Assembly: GCA_947683425.1 (NCBI GenBank)
Contig: CANTUQ010000031.1
Coordinates: 9,732,501 to 9,796,500, forward strand
DNA length: 64,000 bases
Origin: Excoecaria cochinchinensis
Lineage: Eukaryota > Streptophyta > Magnoliopsida > Malpighiales > Euphorbiaceae
Direction of reading: 5' to 3'
In this document: piece after piece, positions 20,291 through 32,000 of the stretch
Layout: each line of letters begins with the position of its first letter
Numbering within the stretch: the first letter of the stretch is position 1
The notes under the pieces: generated by a model
What the model was told of the DNA's origin: nothing
Database searches by the model: none
What the model saw: the letters and a program-made list of their open reading frames with translations, nothing else
Made by a program: the position numbers and the translations under genes

Positions 20291-23051
20291 GTTATTGCTG
20301 GTAAGTTTTCATTGTGCGATACCGAAATATGTGCATTGATAGATCCGGGTTCTACCCATTATTATTTATGTTCTGGCAAGTTGTGTGATAGTTTACCTAA
20401 TGAAGAGATGTTAGACTATGAGATATGTGTGTCTAGCCCTTTAGGGCAGTGTATTAATGTGAATAGAGTTCACCGGAATTGACAACTACGAGTGCAAGAT
20501 AGGGAGTTTGCAGTGGACCTAATTCGATTGCCATTTCATGAATTTGATGTGATTTTGGGAATGGATTGGTTGATCAAACATCGAACCATAGTTGATTGGC
20601 AGAGGAAGATTGTGGTGCTTAAGGATAGTAATCAGTCATCGGTAATAGTGAAAGGTGTGGGTAGTAGTTCGTTGCACAATGTGATTTCGGCTCTGAAGGC
20701 AAGAAGCTTTATTAGGAAGGGATGTGAAGCGTATTTGGCTCTAGTTCTGGAGTCTTAGAGAGGACAAGTAAAGATATAAGATATTTTGGTTGTGCGGGAG
20801 TTTGTAGATGTGTTTCCCGAGGAATTGCCAGGTTTACCCCCAGAAAGAGAGGTAGAACTGTCGGTGGATATCAGATGGCTCCGGTGGAGTTAAAAGAGTT
20901 AAAGGGTAAGTTGTAAGAGATGTTGGATAAAGGTTTCATCCGACCTAGTGTGTCTCCATGGGGTGCTCCGGTTTCATTTGTTAAGAAGAAAGATGGTACC
21001 TTGCGTATGTGCATCGATTACCGACAGATTAATAAGGTGACAGTAAAGAACAAGTATCCGTTACCTCACATTTTGAGGATCTTTTCAACCAATTGAATGG
21101 AGCCAGAGTATTTTCCAAGATAGACTTGAGGTCTGGCTACTATCAATTGAGAGTAAGAGATAAGGATGTGGCAAAGACGGCTTTTAGGATGCGTTATGGT
21201 CACTATGAATTTTTAGTGATGCCGTTCGGTTTAACTAATGCGCCCGCGGCTTTCATGGATTTAATAAACCGGATATTCAGACAGTATCTTGATCGGTTTG
21301 TGGTAGTGTTTATTGATGATATTCTGGTTTATTCGAAAAATAAGGAGGATCATGAAAAGCATCTCCGCTTGGTGTTGCAGAAGTTGAGAGATCATCAGCT
21401 ATATGCCAAATTGAGTAAGTGTGATTTCTGGTTAAAAGAAGTGACTTTCCTTTAGCATGTAGTGTCAGCTGAAGGTATTCGGGTCGATCCTTCAAAAATA
21501 GAAGCTATTATGAATTGGTTACCACCTCGGAATGTGCCGGAAGTAAGAAGTTTTCTGGGTCTGGCTAGATATTATAGGCGCTTTGTTAAGGGATTTTCAG
21601 TATTGGCTGCACCATTGATGAGATTGCTTCGGAAAGAGGTTAAATTTGTTTGCCAGTTTTAAACAGTTGAAAGACATGTTGATTAGGGCACTTGTGCTTA
21701 CTCAACCGATATCGGGTAAGGAATATACCATGTATAGTGATGTTTCAGGAATCGGATTGGGTTGTGTATTGATGCAGGATGGTAGGGTAGTCGCCTATGC
21801 TTCTAGGCAATGAAGCCCCATGAACAGCACTATCTGAAGCATGATTTAGAACTGGCGGCAGTAGTGTTTGCTCTTAAAGTGTGGCAGCACTATTTGTATG
21901 GGGAGACTTGCAGAATCTTTACAAATCACAAGAGTTTGAAATACCTACTTACTCAGAAAGAATTAAATTTGAGACAACGGAGGTGGTTGGAATTATTCAA
22001 AGATTACGACTGCATTATTGAGTATCATCCGGGCAAGGCGAATGTGGTGGCAGATGCCCTTAGTAGGAGATCGGTTTTGGCCTTATCCTTGAGTAGAGGA
22101 AAATGGAATTTTTATTCGGAAGGAGCCCTAGTTGCTCGTTTGAAGGCTAGATCGAGTTTTAAACAATCGGTCACTGATGCTCAGAGAGATGATCCTGTTT
22201 TGCAGCATGCTTTGCTAAGGGAGAAAAGTGGAGACCGAACTAACTTTTCGGTTGATGATGAAGGAGTGCTCAGATTTGGAGGCCGGTTGTGTGTACCCGA
22301 TGTAAGTGATATTAAGAGAAAGACTTTGCAGGAAGCTCATTCATTCGTTTTCACTATGCATCCGGGAGGAGATAAGATGTACCGAGATCTCAAGCAGTAT
22401 TACTGGTGGTCTGGCATGAAAAAGGATATAGTAGAGTTTGTTTCGAAGTGCTTGGTGTGTTAACAAGTGAAGGCTGAACACCAAGTTCCATCGGGTTTGC
22501 TTAATCCTTTACCTATTCCTCAATGGAAATGGGACGATGTGATGATGGATTTTGTGTTCGGCTTACCGTTGTCGCAACGCAAGCATGATTTTTTATGGGT
22601 CATAGTAGACCGGTTGTCGAGGTCAGTGCACTTCCTACCTGTACGGCTAGATTATTCTATGGACAGATTGGCAGAGATATATGTAAGAGAGATTGTCAGG
22701 CTTCATGGGGTTCCATTATCCATTGTGTCTGATCGAAATCCTCGGTTTACATCCAAGTTTTGGAAGGAGTTGCAGCCAGCCTTGGGTACTCGGTTAAATT
22801 TTAGCACAGCCTTTCATCCGCAGACGGATGGTCAATCTAAGAGAGCGATTCAAATTCTCGAGGACATGCTTCGAGCATGTGCATTGGAATTTTCTAGGAG
22901 TTGGGATCGATATGTGCCTTTGATGGAATTTGCACATAATAACAGTCATCAGGCAAGTATTGGAATGGCACCTTATGAGGTGTTGTATGGACGGAGGTGT
23001 AGGACTCCGGTGTATTGGACAGAGTGGTCAAAAAGAGCTATGATTGGTCCG
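20291..23051 (+). pseudogene. Tekay-type pol pseudogene (protease, RT, RNase H, integrase)
   Basis: Protease: LIDPGSTHYY (catalytic Asp with DPG in place of DTG/DSG). RT: KKKDGTLRMCIDYRQINK, KIDLRSGYYQL and FIDDILVYSK (the xxDD box). RNase H: LELAAVVFALKVWQHYLYG and HPGKANVVADALSRR. Integrase: HPGGDKMYRDLKQYYWW with CLVC (HHCC finger), Asp in VIVDRLS, Asp in SDRNPRF, then QTDGQSKRAIQ where the catalytic Glu is Lys (codon 22839-22841). Stops lie at 20480, 20756, 21453 and 22459, with frameshifts near 20880-21090, 21655 and 21807. It breaks off at 23051 before any chromodomain. Confidence 0.88.
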
Positions 23052-23280
23052 GATTTGAGGGCAATACAGAGAGGACTTGTGGTCTTTAATGCCATACCTC
23101 TAGAGCAACTCCCTAGCCTTAGCCATAAACTGCCCTTCCATCCTTGGACATAATGTGGTGAGGGAGACCATATCGACAAATCGGATTCCTTTCGATGAAC
23201 TTGTCTGCTGGAGGCCATAGGACGCACCTCCCCTATGATGTCTATTCCCAAGCTCGAGCAATCCGTATCCATTGTAAGTC
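23052..23280 (-). pseudogene. Tat integrase remnant (copy B)
   Basis: Minus-strand pieces DIIGEVRPMASS and QRYGIKDHKSSLYC match copy A and the plus-strand Tat integrase. Truncated on the left by the junction. Confidence 0.7.
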
Positions 23281-23426
23281 AATAAAACCCTTTTGGTCCT
23301 TTTTGGAAGTTAAGAAGAATGGCAAAGTACGGGTATGTGTATATCAACGGAATTTGAATAAAGCTTGCCCCTAGGATTTCTTTCCTTTGCCCCAATATCA
23401 ATAGTTTTTGGTCGGATCTACATATT
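23281..23426 (+). pseudogene. Inverted RT fragment (copy B)
   Basis: Plus-strand KKNGKVRVCVYQRNLNKACP then a stop, identical in arrangement to 8430-8575, followed by the same T-rich tract (23440-23505). Confidence 0.8.
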
Positions 23427-23598
23427 GATTCTTTTCCTTCTCTCTCTTTTTTTTTTTTTTGCATTATTTTTCTTCTTTTTTGTTTTGTTTTTTTTTTTTT
23501 TGTTAGGTTTTGTTCAAATCCTGATAGTTTACACATACATGCACTCCTCTTCCTAACCATTAGGGACAACGTAGGTCAACCCAGCTCGGTGTTACACT

Positions 23599-23860
23599 TT
23601 AATAAGAAATTTGGCTCCATTTCTGCTTGAGGATCTCTCCTTTTAACCTTTTTTTGCCCCTTTCAGCTTGAGTCTTCTGAGCTTCTGCGTGACTGGTCCA
23701 TGATCGTGATATGCTGGCATAGTGTGTTCGGCACTTTGTGATCATCTTTCGGTGTGTCTTCGTAGGTCCAGGTAAAGACTTTTTTACACTTTTTTTTATT
23801 CTCTCAAATTTTGATCTCTCTTCAGGAGTCACATCAGATGCTATCAAGATTTTCTTTGGG
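23599..23860 (-). pseudogene. Tat pol linker fragment (copy B)
   Basis: Minus-strand ASDVTPEERSKFERIKKSVK, the counterpart of 8775-9000. Confidence 0.7.
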
Positions 23861-24079
23861 TTTTCAAAGTTTTGAGATTAAATGGAATAGCATCATTTGA
23901 ATTATTATTAAATATGAATGTGTCATGATCATGCATAGTGAAATCACAAGAAAATATCACATAGATAAGTGAAATCATTCATTTCATTAAAAAATAACTA
24001 GAAAAAAAATGTCATTATCACATAGTTCAAGAATAAAAAGAGCATCTAAATAGCTATCTTCTTTTTACTTCCACCAATA

Positions 24080-24810
24080 TAGATGTTATAGCCAATGGCT
24101 CATTATCATCCTCGGGAACTATCTTCTTTTTCCACTTAGACCCTTAATCTGTCTTGTTCTTCATCTTTTGCCTTTCTGGGTCAATGATCTGTTTGGAGTC
24201 AATCAGATCCTGAATAGCATGTCTCAAGGTCTTGCAGTCGTCTGTGGTATGCTCAGTGTGCTGGTGGAAGGCACAATACTGATCTGCCTTGTGATTGGAC
24301 TATCCCTGAGTTCTAGCGGGCTTAGCAAGCAGTGGCTGTAGCTTACCTTCTTTCATCAACCTCTTAAGTACCCAAGACAATGATCTGACCAAATTAGAAT
24401 AATGCCTTTGATCCGTCTTCATGGTTGGCAGTTCTGTCCTCTTAATCTTGACCTTACTATTGTTGTGGATACTTGAGCCTTCTCTTTTCAAAACATGCGT
24501 CCTCACTGGATCTTCACCCACTTCAGGCACAGCGTGACATTCTAAAGTAGGCCTCACCTTCCCTCCTTACTGAACCAGTGCATCAAGTGGCTCTTTGCCT
24601 CTGGCCTTAAAAGGACATAGAAGCACTGCAGCCGTCATTGTACGAGCCTTCTTGGTCGGGGTCGAGTTAACTTTGCTAATAGCAGTCCTCATGAGTTGGG
24701 CTTGAAGAACAAGTGCCATGGCATCCATCCTCTCCTTAATCACGGCCAACAGCTTCTTTTCTAGCTCTTCAAATCTCTCATCTATCTCTTGGGCAATTAG
24801 GGCACGAACC
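24080..24810 (-). pseudogene. Tat gag C-terminal part (copy B)
   Basis: Minus-strand gag with LVRSLSWVLKRLMKEG and a zinc knuckle, the counterpart of 9230-9957. It ends in GAACC (24806-24810), the left half of the target duplication of the plus-strand element. Confidence 0.72.
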
Positions 24811-26860
24811 TGTAAGCACCGTGTCCCGGAGCGGTCCGGATCAGAGGTTACCCTATGATGAAATCAGTGTCCGAGCCTGTATGAGGGGCTGGATTTGGAG
24901 GTTTTAGTCCCGCGTTCCATGAGAAGTGAGGCTTTTTACCATTCCTGGGCAGAGGGAGAGAAAAATAGAGGTTTTTTCGAGTCGAAAGGAATTTTTGTCC
25001 TCCACAGACGGCCAGCCCGTCTGTGAAGTCAGCCCGTCGCTCCGAGTTACCGACGGCTTGTGGTGTTTTTCGACGCCCGTCGGAAAGTCACCGCCCCTGT
25101 CAGAATGCCGCCTGCTTTCCCGGAGCACGCAACCGTTCCGACGCCCGTCGGTGGATGTGGCAGGGCCGTCGAATGAATCCTTGTGTCAGAAGGATTCTTC
25201 CGACGCCCGCCCCCATACACCGATGCCCGTCGATCATGTCTGGCTATAAAAGCTCCGGATTTTCATTTGAAAAGGGTTGGAAAAATTTTCAAAGAAGGAA
25301 ACTCTGCCCAATTTCAAGCAAATTTTCTCTCTCTTCTAACAAAACACACTTTCTAAGGGAATCTATTGAATCAAGGATCAAATCAATCAAAAGGAACTAA
25401 AACTAATTAGTTTTCTTTAGATTTTGACTCCAAAACCGATATTTGAGGGGTTGAAGAAGAAATAGTTCATTTTCTTTCTTCGGTCCTTAATCTTTTGCTT
25501 CTCGTGGAACGCGCGGGGCTCTAATCAACACAAGAATCTCACCCAAAGCGATTATCTGAGGGTAAATATACAGGATTCTTTCTCCATTTCATCTCATATT
25601 TATTTCCTATTGTGTAGAATTTTTAAACATCTGTCCTTATTTTCTCTTATCTTGACTCTCTTATCTCCCTTTTGGGATAAAACCATTTTTTGACTTTGAA
25701 AAGGTTTTTCTCCATTCTGTTTTTTCGGAGACAGTGGTGACCGATAGGTCATCTTTATCATCGACGCTCGTCGGTCACCCACCTACAGACGCCCCTCCTT
25801 GAGTGACAAACGGGCATCTCGCTTACCTTAACCGACGCCCGTCGGTCAACCAAGGAAGGCCGTCGGTGGGTTCTGTCTCCATTTTTAATCGTTTTTTTTA
25901 AGTCCCTTTTGACTTCTTATATGTTAGTTTTATGTATATTAACATCTCTTAACTTTCTATGAGTGTACATGATTCTCTTGGATAATCCCGAGCTTGAGCG
26001 GCTGACTACCATATTTGGAGGACTTCATCCGATTTAGTTTTCCTAATTCTCTTCAGTATTTTCTTTATTTGCTATTCATTGATTATTTCATGTATCTGGA
26101 TATACTATTTTCATACCTCATTAATATATAAAGATGATCCAATGATTTGTACTCAAATAAAAATGAGATTTGTATAAATTGCAAAAAGGGGGGTCCAATG
26201 CCCTATTTTTATCCAATAAAGATCACTACGGATAAAAATCCCCAATTTTAATAACGATGCATGCAAGGACCAAAGTCCTCAAAATAAGCAAATGCCCCGA
26301 TTTATGTATGATCCGCACATTTACGGAAGGGAGTTGTATTCCGCTCCTTGTATTATTGTAATTCCTTGCTTTCATTTTTTATCTGATCATTTATGGCTTT
26401 CAAGATGTGAATAAATGCGCCTTTAATCAACTGCATAGTGTGGAGTGAGAGCGAATTAATTATTTTAAAATTTGATCATAAAATAATTGAGGTAGAAATA
26501 GATGAGAAATCTCGGACCCAGCTCTGGTCTTTGGGCTCGAGAGGTTAAAGGTTATCCTCCAAAATACTTCTTGGGTCACGAGGCTTTAGCGCTAATCCTA
26601 GGCTCCTTAGGGTGAGAAGTTCAACTTCCATGACCCCTCTGGCTGGCCCAAAATGGATACCAAGCGCAGTCTTAGGCTCTCCGAGGCGAGAGTAACTTTC
26701 CCAATGTTCTATTGGGTGGCGACTCCATGAAACTTCCTTGTTGCCCAACATAGACGCACTTGCGATTCATCGCAAGATGTCAACGGACCCGCAAATGCCC
26801 CGATCGCCCACGTGCGGGCGGTCCGAAAGGGCGGCGCATCGGGATCCGGCGCGGGTCACA
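24811..26860 (+). repeat. 5' LTR of the plus-strand Tat element
   Basis: TGTAAGCACCGTGTCC...GGCGCGGGTCACA, preceded by GAACC and followed by the PBS. It contains several CCGACGCCCGTCGG-type palindromes (25005-25235 and 25790-25865), a TATA box at 25245, and the PBS-like TGGCGACTCCA at 26717. Confidence 0.88.
25227..25251 (+). promoter_or_regulatory. LTR core promoter: CCGTCGG-type motif, 7 bp, TATA box
   Basis: CCGTCGATCAT (25227-25237), GTCTGGC (7 bp), TATAAAA (25245-25251). In the solo LTR the upstream motif is intact (CCGTCGGTCGT) but the TATA box is broken. The same spacing appears twice at 35986-36237. Confidence 0.75.
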
Positions 26861-26861
26861 G

Positions 26862-26880
26862 TGGCGACTCCACTGGGGAC
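26862..26880 (+). promoter_or_regulatory. tRNA-Arg-type primer-binding site
   Basis: TGGCGACTCCACTGGGGAC one base after the LTR. It matches the complement of the tRNA-Arg 3' end with a single mismatch (CAC for CGC). Confidence 0.9.
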
Positions 26881-27650
26881 GTTTATGGTTCGAGATTTCA
26901 ATTTGAAAATACCTCGTTTAACATTTATGATTAAAATTTAATTCATAAATTTGCTTTCTCTCAAATTTGCATTTGCATATCATTAGAGCCTTAGAATACG
27001 CTAGTTTGGTCCCTCTTTTAGCCCCGGTGCGTTCCTGAAGCACCTCCTCATTTTCACTCAATTTGGGGAAGTGTTAAGGATAATCACCAGCCCAAGCCAC
27101 GTACCTTAATGGTATATCAAAATGATGACCCGATCGGTCGCTATGCTCGTGATGAGATAGACCTGTCGGCAGGGATCATGCTTGGGTAGCCTTAAAGAAA
27201 CATCTCCCTTGACCAAAGCTCATGTAATGGCTGTAGTTACTTTCCACAGGTGAAATGAACCCTAATCCCATGCTTGCTGTATGGATCCTCATGTACTGGG
27301 TGAGTCCAAATGTCTCGCTTGGTAACCTAGCCAAAGGCTATCATGCCCCGATAGGGCCATGTCGAAATTTATGGAACGTCCAAATACGTGACGATCATTA
27401 TCCATCCGCTTGTACATTAGCATAGGAGTGTCATGCTACCGGTTTTTTGCCGCGCACCATGCATGCCAATCAGGTCCCTTGTTGACCCTTCGGCTAATCC
27501 CACCTAGGAAAGAGACTGCACAACCACGTGTGTGGGAGAAATAAGGGCGGAAGGACCTACTTGCTTGCTTGTGCTCTGTAAGTGTTGCATATCACGATCA
27601 TGCATTATAACTGCATTTCATGCATCATGCCTAACTTTTTGTCCCTGCAG
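26881..27650 (+). other. Leader of the plus-strand Tat element
   Basis: Untranslated leader homologous to the minus-strand leaders. It ends in a good splice-acceptor context (TTTTTGTCCCTGCAG, last base 27650). All four Tat leaders in the window have a pyrimidine tract plus CAG exactly here. A possible donor, GTAAGT, is at 27579, but it is not conserved in the other copies. Confidence 0.6.
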
Positions 27651-29019
27651 CCATCATAGATCTGCCCAGGTGGACAAGATCACCAACCGGACGACTGATC
27701 CGAGTTCCTGAGTTTGAGCTACCCGGTAGAGAGGGCCTTTCAAAAATTCTGCCAGAAACCAGTCGCACTGTATCTGAGATGGCAAACTCACCCAGGGGGG
27801 ATGACGCCACCAGGGCCATGATTGTGGAAGAAGCGAGCCGCCGTTTCGAAGAATTAGAGGGTAGGATGATGAATATGTTGACTGTCTTGGCACAGCATAA
27901 TGCTCCACAGAATCCTCCTCCTCCTCCTCCAGTGAGACAGAATGAGCCTAAGGAAGAAAGAGTTGAAAGGCGAGAAGAGCCCGTTAGGCCGCCCCCAGTA
28001 GAGTTAAGGTCAGTGGCCTCGGGAGAGCTAAGAAGAAAGCCAGTGTTGAGAATTGATGACGATAGAGATATCGAGGATGATAGGATGAGCATGGCATCTG
28101 AGAAGGGAAAGACGCCTCAAACTGATGACTTTATTTTAAAGAAAATGGAAGAAAAGTTTGAAGCGATGGCTCGTATGATAGGCAGAGCTCATGGGATGAA
28201 TCCGGAGGATAGGGAGTTGGACGGAGAGGACCCGATCCCTTATAACTTCAAAATGCCGGATGTGCTGAAGTTTGATGGTACTTCTGACCCGATCGCGCAT
28301 GTGAAGCAGTATTCTCTGGTCATGAAGGGGACCTGGAATACTTTTGTCTGAGTCTGACCTCTCATGCCATAGACTGGTATCATGGCCTTGACCGCCGCAC
28401 TAAAGAAGATTGGGATATGCTCACTGAAGAGTTTTTGAAGCAGTATGACTGTAACACCAAAATGGAGGTGACTCTGAAAGATCTTGAGCTACTTCAGCAG
28501 AAGATCGGGGAATCTTTCCATGATTATCTTACCCGATGGCGGAACCGAGTAATGGAGATGTGCCGAAAGCCTGACACCCAGGATCAGATTCGTCTATTCA
28601 TTAAGAACGCAAGCCCGTACTTGAAAGAGCGGTTGAGGATGAAGGGGTTGAAGGATTGGGAATCTCTCAAAGATATAGCCATCGAAGCAGAGGGAGAATT
28701 CTTGGCTCGGAAAGCTGACAATGTCAATTTCGCCAAAAGGGCTAACCCCGGTCAAGGAACCAGCAGGCCGGCAGGTGCCAGTAACAGCACTAGAAGAATG
28801 GGTGAAGTGTCTGCTACTGAGGTAACCACCCAGAGGAAGTTTTTGAACTTGGGGAGACCATTATCCTGGGTCTTGAGGAGGTTAATGAAGGAGGGAAAAT
28901 TGCACCCTCTGACTCCTAAGCCAGCTTTGACACAAGGGAAACCTGGACATAAAGATAACGAATTATGTGCATTCCACCAGCACTCAGGCCATATCACAGA
29001 TAAATGCAAAGCGCTCTGA
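27651..29019 (+). pseudogene. Tat gag pseudogene
   Basis: The coding frame is open from just after the candidate splice acceptor (IIDLPRWTRSPTGRLIR), 42 codons before the first ATG at 27779; the upstream part is conserved in other copies. Then come an acidic/proline-rich N-terminus, the capsid domain (FDGTSDPIAHVKQYSLVMKG, SLTSHAIDWYHGL, FHDYLTRWRNRVMEMC) and a knuckle CAFHQHSGHITDKC. A deletion and frameshift lie near 28335-28350 (the part after KGTW is lost). TGA at 29017, probably from CGA, separates gag from the protease region in the same frame. It forms virus-like particles in active relatives; this copy is broken. Confidence 0.85.
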
Positions 29020-32000
29020 CACTCTATTCAAGACTTGATTGATAGCAAGCAAATCTCCGACCCTGAGAAGAGAGAAACCGAGAAGAAGCCCGATTATAAT
29101 GTCGTACCGCCACCCGTGTTTATGATCCAATCTAGCCTGCCAGAGTGGTACGTGCTACAAGATCTATATAGGAGAGAGAAGTTCGCTACTGGTTATCCCG
29201 AGGATAGAGAGGAGAAGGCAGTTGTGGCGACCCTTGATTGCTGGTCTAGCAGTGAAAGCGGTGGAGAAGCCGAGGATAAAGAAGGAATGAACCTCGATTT
29301 GTGGGGCTCCGGTGGAGATGAAGGAGAGATAGGGGCTGTGACGAGGAGTGGAAGGGTGATCCCCGAGATTATGAGGCTACCTGAGCCAGTGCAGCCATCC
29401 GCAGAGAAAGAGCCAGAGGAGAATCCGATTGTCAGACAGTTGAAGAAAACTGCAGCTCAAATATCCATATGGGATCTGTTAAGGCAATCCCCCTCTTATA
29501 GGCAGAAGGTAGTAGAAGCTTTGGTTGAGGCCACAGTCGCCACCACTATTTCCCTGTCAAAACTTTTGGGTTTAATTAAGGGAGGATCCGAGGAGAGATT
29601 GGTCTTTTCTGATGCTGACCTACCTGTTGAAGGCCGCAACCACAACCGACCCTTGTACATTAAAGCGCAGATTAACGATAAGCACACTGCTTGTGATATG
29701 GTGGACGACGGGTCTTCTATCAATGTGTGCCCTTTGATAGCTTTGCAAGCTTTTGGTTTAAACGAAGATATGCTTAGTGGATCTGATCTGACTATCACAT
29801 CCTACGATAACTCGAGGAGGCAAGCCTCAGGAACCTTTAAGACTTTGGTCAAGACAGGACCTATTGAAGTGGAGGTTGAATTTGTAGTTCTGCCCATACC
29901 CACTAACTTCTCAGCTTTGCTTGGGAGACCCTGGTTTCATAAATTAGGGGGAGTGCCATCCACACTGCATCAGATGATAAAGTTCCCACACGAAGGGGAG
30001 GTGGTGACTATCAAAGCGGCCAGGGAAAACCAGGTCTCAGCGCTGGAAATAGCCAATCAACCTTTTAGTGGCTTCCACGTGTCCATGATAAGGGAAGAGT
30101 ACGGGTCAGTGGATAGCCCAGCTGTGGTTAATATGATGAAGAAGATGCATTATCTTCCTGGGGCTGGATTGGGCAGCAACTCCCAAGGACTGCATACCGC
30201 AATCACCACTCGAGGGTAAAAGAACCGAAAAGGTCTGGGGTATAGAGGTGGCTTCGGCAAGAAGAAGATAACGGATAAGATTCCCCACATAAGAGAGAGC
30301 TTCGTACCAGCATCCTCAGTTTGTGCTTACACTGGTGAAGATGAGCCACACTGGGTAGAGGGGAGGATTGTCCTTGGCTTCGAGATCTTTAATGATGTGT
30401 ATGACTGGCATGTCGGGTTTGCCAAGACTGCTGAAGACTTCTGGGATGAGGAGGTCATGACTCGGAGTATCACTTAGGACAGATGCGAGCCTGAAGAGGT
30501 TATTACTGAAAAGATGATAGCTGCCAAGCTGAGAGGGAAGGAGAAGATAGCAGAATTAGAGCTGGAAATGGAGAATTTGAAGTTTTCCTCCGACGAGCCT
30601 GAGGGACCTCTGCTAAATCAGGAAGCCAGTGAGCAAGCCGCAACAGCATCAACCTCGGGAGTGGCAGAAGAAGACTCTAGTTTAGACTGTCTTTTTATTC
30701 CAGAACTCTTTTATGATGTAAATGATGACTATAATATTATTAATAAGACAAACAATTTCTCTTATTTGTGCGATGTTTCTAATGATTTCAACATGCATGA
30801 ACATGATCATATTCCATCAATTTTTGACATTGACTCCACTGGTACAATGCCTTTTAATCTTGGAACCTCGGAAAATCCAAGAGAAATTCTAATAGCATCA
30901 AGCATAACTCCTGAGGAGAGAAAAAATTTTGAGAGAATAATAAGAAAACATGAAAAAGTTTTTGCCTGGACCTATGAGGACATGCCAGGAATTGACCGAG
31001 ATGTGGCGGAACATGCCATCCCGACTTACCCAGATTGTAAGCCTGTGAAACAGAAGTTAAGAAGGCTGAGGCCGGAATGGGCTGACAAGGTTAAGGAGGA
31101 AATTCGACAGCAAATTGAAGCCAAGTTCCTCGTGGAAGTGCAGTATCCTACGTGGTTGGCAAATGTGGTCCCTGTAGCAAAGAAGAACGGAAAGGTCAGG
31201 GTGTGTGTGGATTATCGAGATCTTAACAAAGCCTGCCCTAAAGATGATTTTCCATTACCCCATATCGATGTGTTAATAGACAGCGCCGCCAATTGCGCGA
31301 TGTACATCTTTGGAGATGGTTATGTGGGCTACAACCAAATCCTGAACAAGATAGTTGATCGGGTTAAAACCGCCTTTATCACGGAGTGGGGGACCTATGC
31401 CTACCGAGTCATGCCTTTCGGCCTGAAGAACGCAGGAGCCACATATCAGAGAATGGCGATCAAAATCTTAAGCGACCTGATCCATAAAGAAGTGGAAGTG
31501 TATGTCGATGACATGATGGTTAAATCAGCCACCCGAGAGGGGCACTTTGAAGCTCTAGAGAAGTTCTTCACCCGGATTGACAAGTATAATCTACGACTTA
31601 ACCCCAAGAAGTGCATTTCCGGAGTGACTTCAGGAAAACTGTTGGGACATGTCGTCTGTCAGAGGGGAATAGAAATTGACCCGGACAAGGTGAAAGCCAT
31701 CAGAGAGATGCCTGTGCCACAAAAAGAGAAGGATGTTAGGAGTTTCCTGGGCAAGCTGCAGTATGTTAGCCGATTCATTGCCAAGCTCACTTCGATATGC
31801 GAGCCTGTTTTTAAGCTGCTTAGAAAGGATCAGCCTGTGGTCTGGAACGAAGACTGCCAGAAAGCCTTTGACAATATCAGGGAATATCTGTTGAATCCGC
31901 CAGTGCTAAGGCCTCCGCAACCGGTCAAACCGCTTATTCTGTATCTGGCAGTAGAGGACAGTTCAGTGGGCGCCATGATGGCTCAAGAGGATGAATTTGG

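Larger units (their letters stand above)
16427..23051 (+). mobile_element. Tekay/Del-type Ty3/Gypsy element, 3' truncated
   Basis: 5' LTR, iMet-type PBS, gag, protease, RT, RNase H and integrase in the Ty3/Gypsy order. It inserted into the outer Tat LTR at 16427. It stops inside pol after the integrase core (GPDL at about 23051) and joins Tat sequence through six shared bases (GATTTG). The integrase C-terminus, chromodomain, PPT and 3' LTR are absent. Confidence 0.85.
23052..24810 (-). mobile_element. Non-autonomous Tat element, internal fragment (copy B)
   Basis: Near-identical to 8201-9962, with the same order on the minus strand: gag, pol linker, inverted RT fragment, integrase remnant. 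Its left end is the truncation junction with the Tekay element; its right end is interrupted by the plus-strand Tat element at the same base as the solo LTR in copy A. Most differences from copy A visible by eye are single C/T or G/A changes. Confidence 0.85.
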
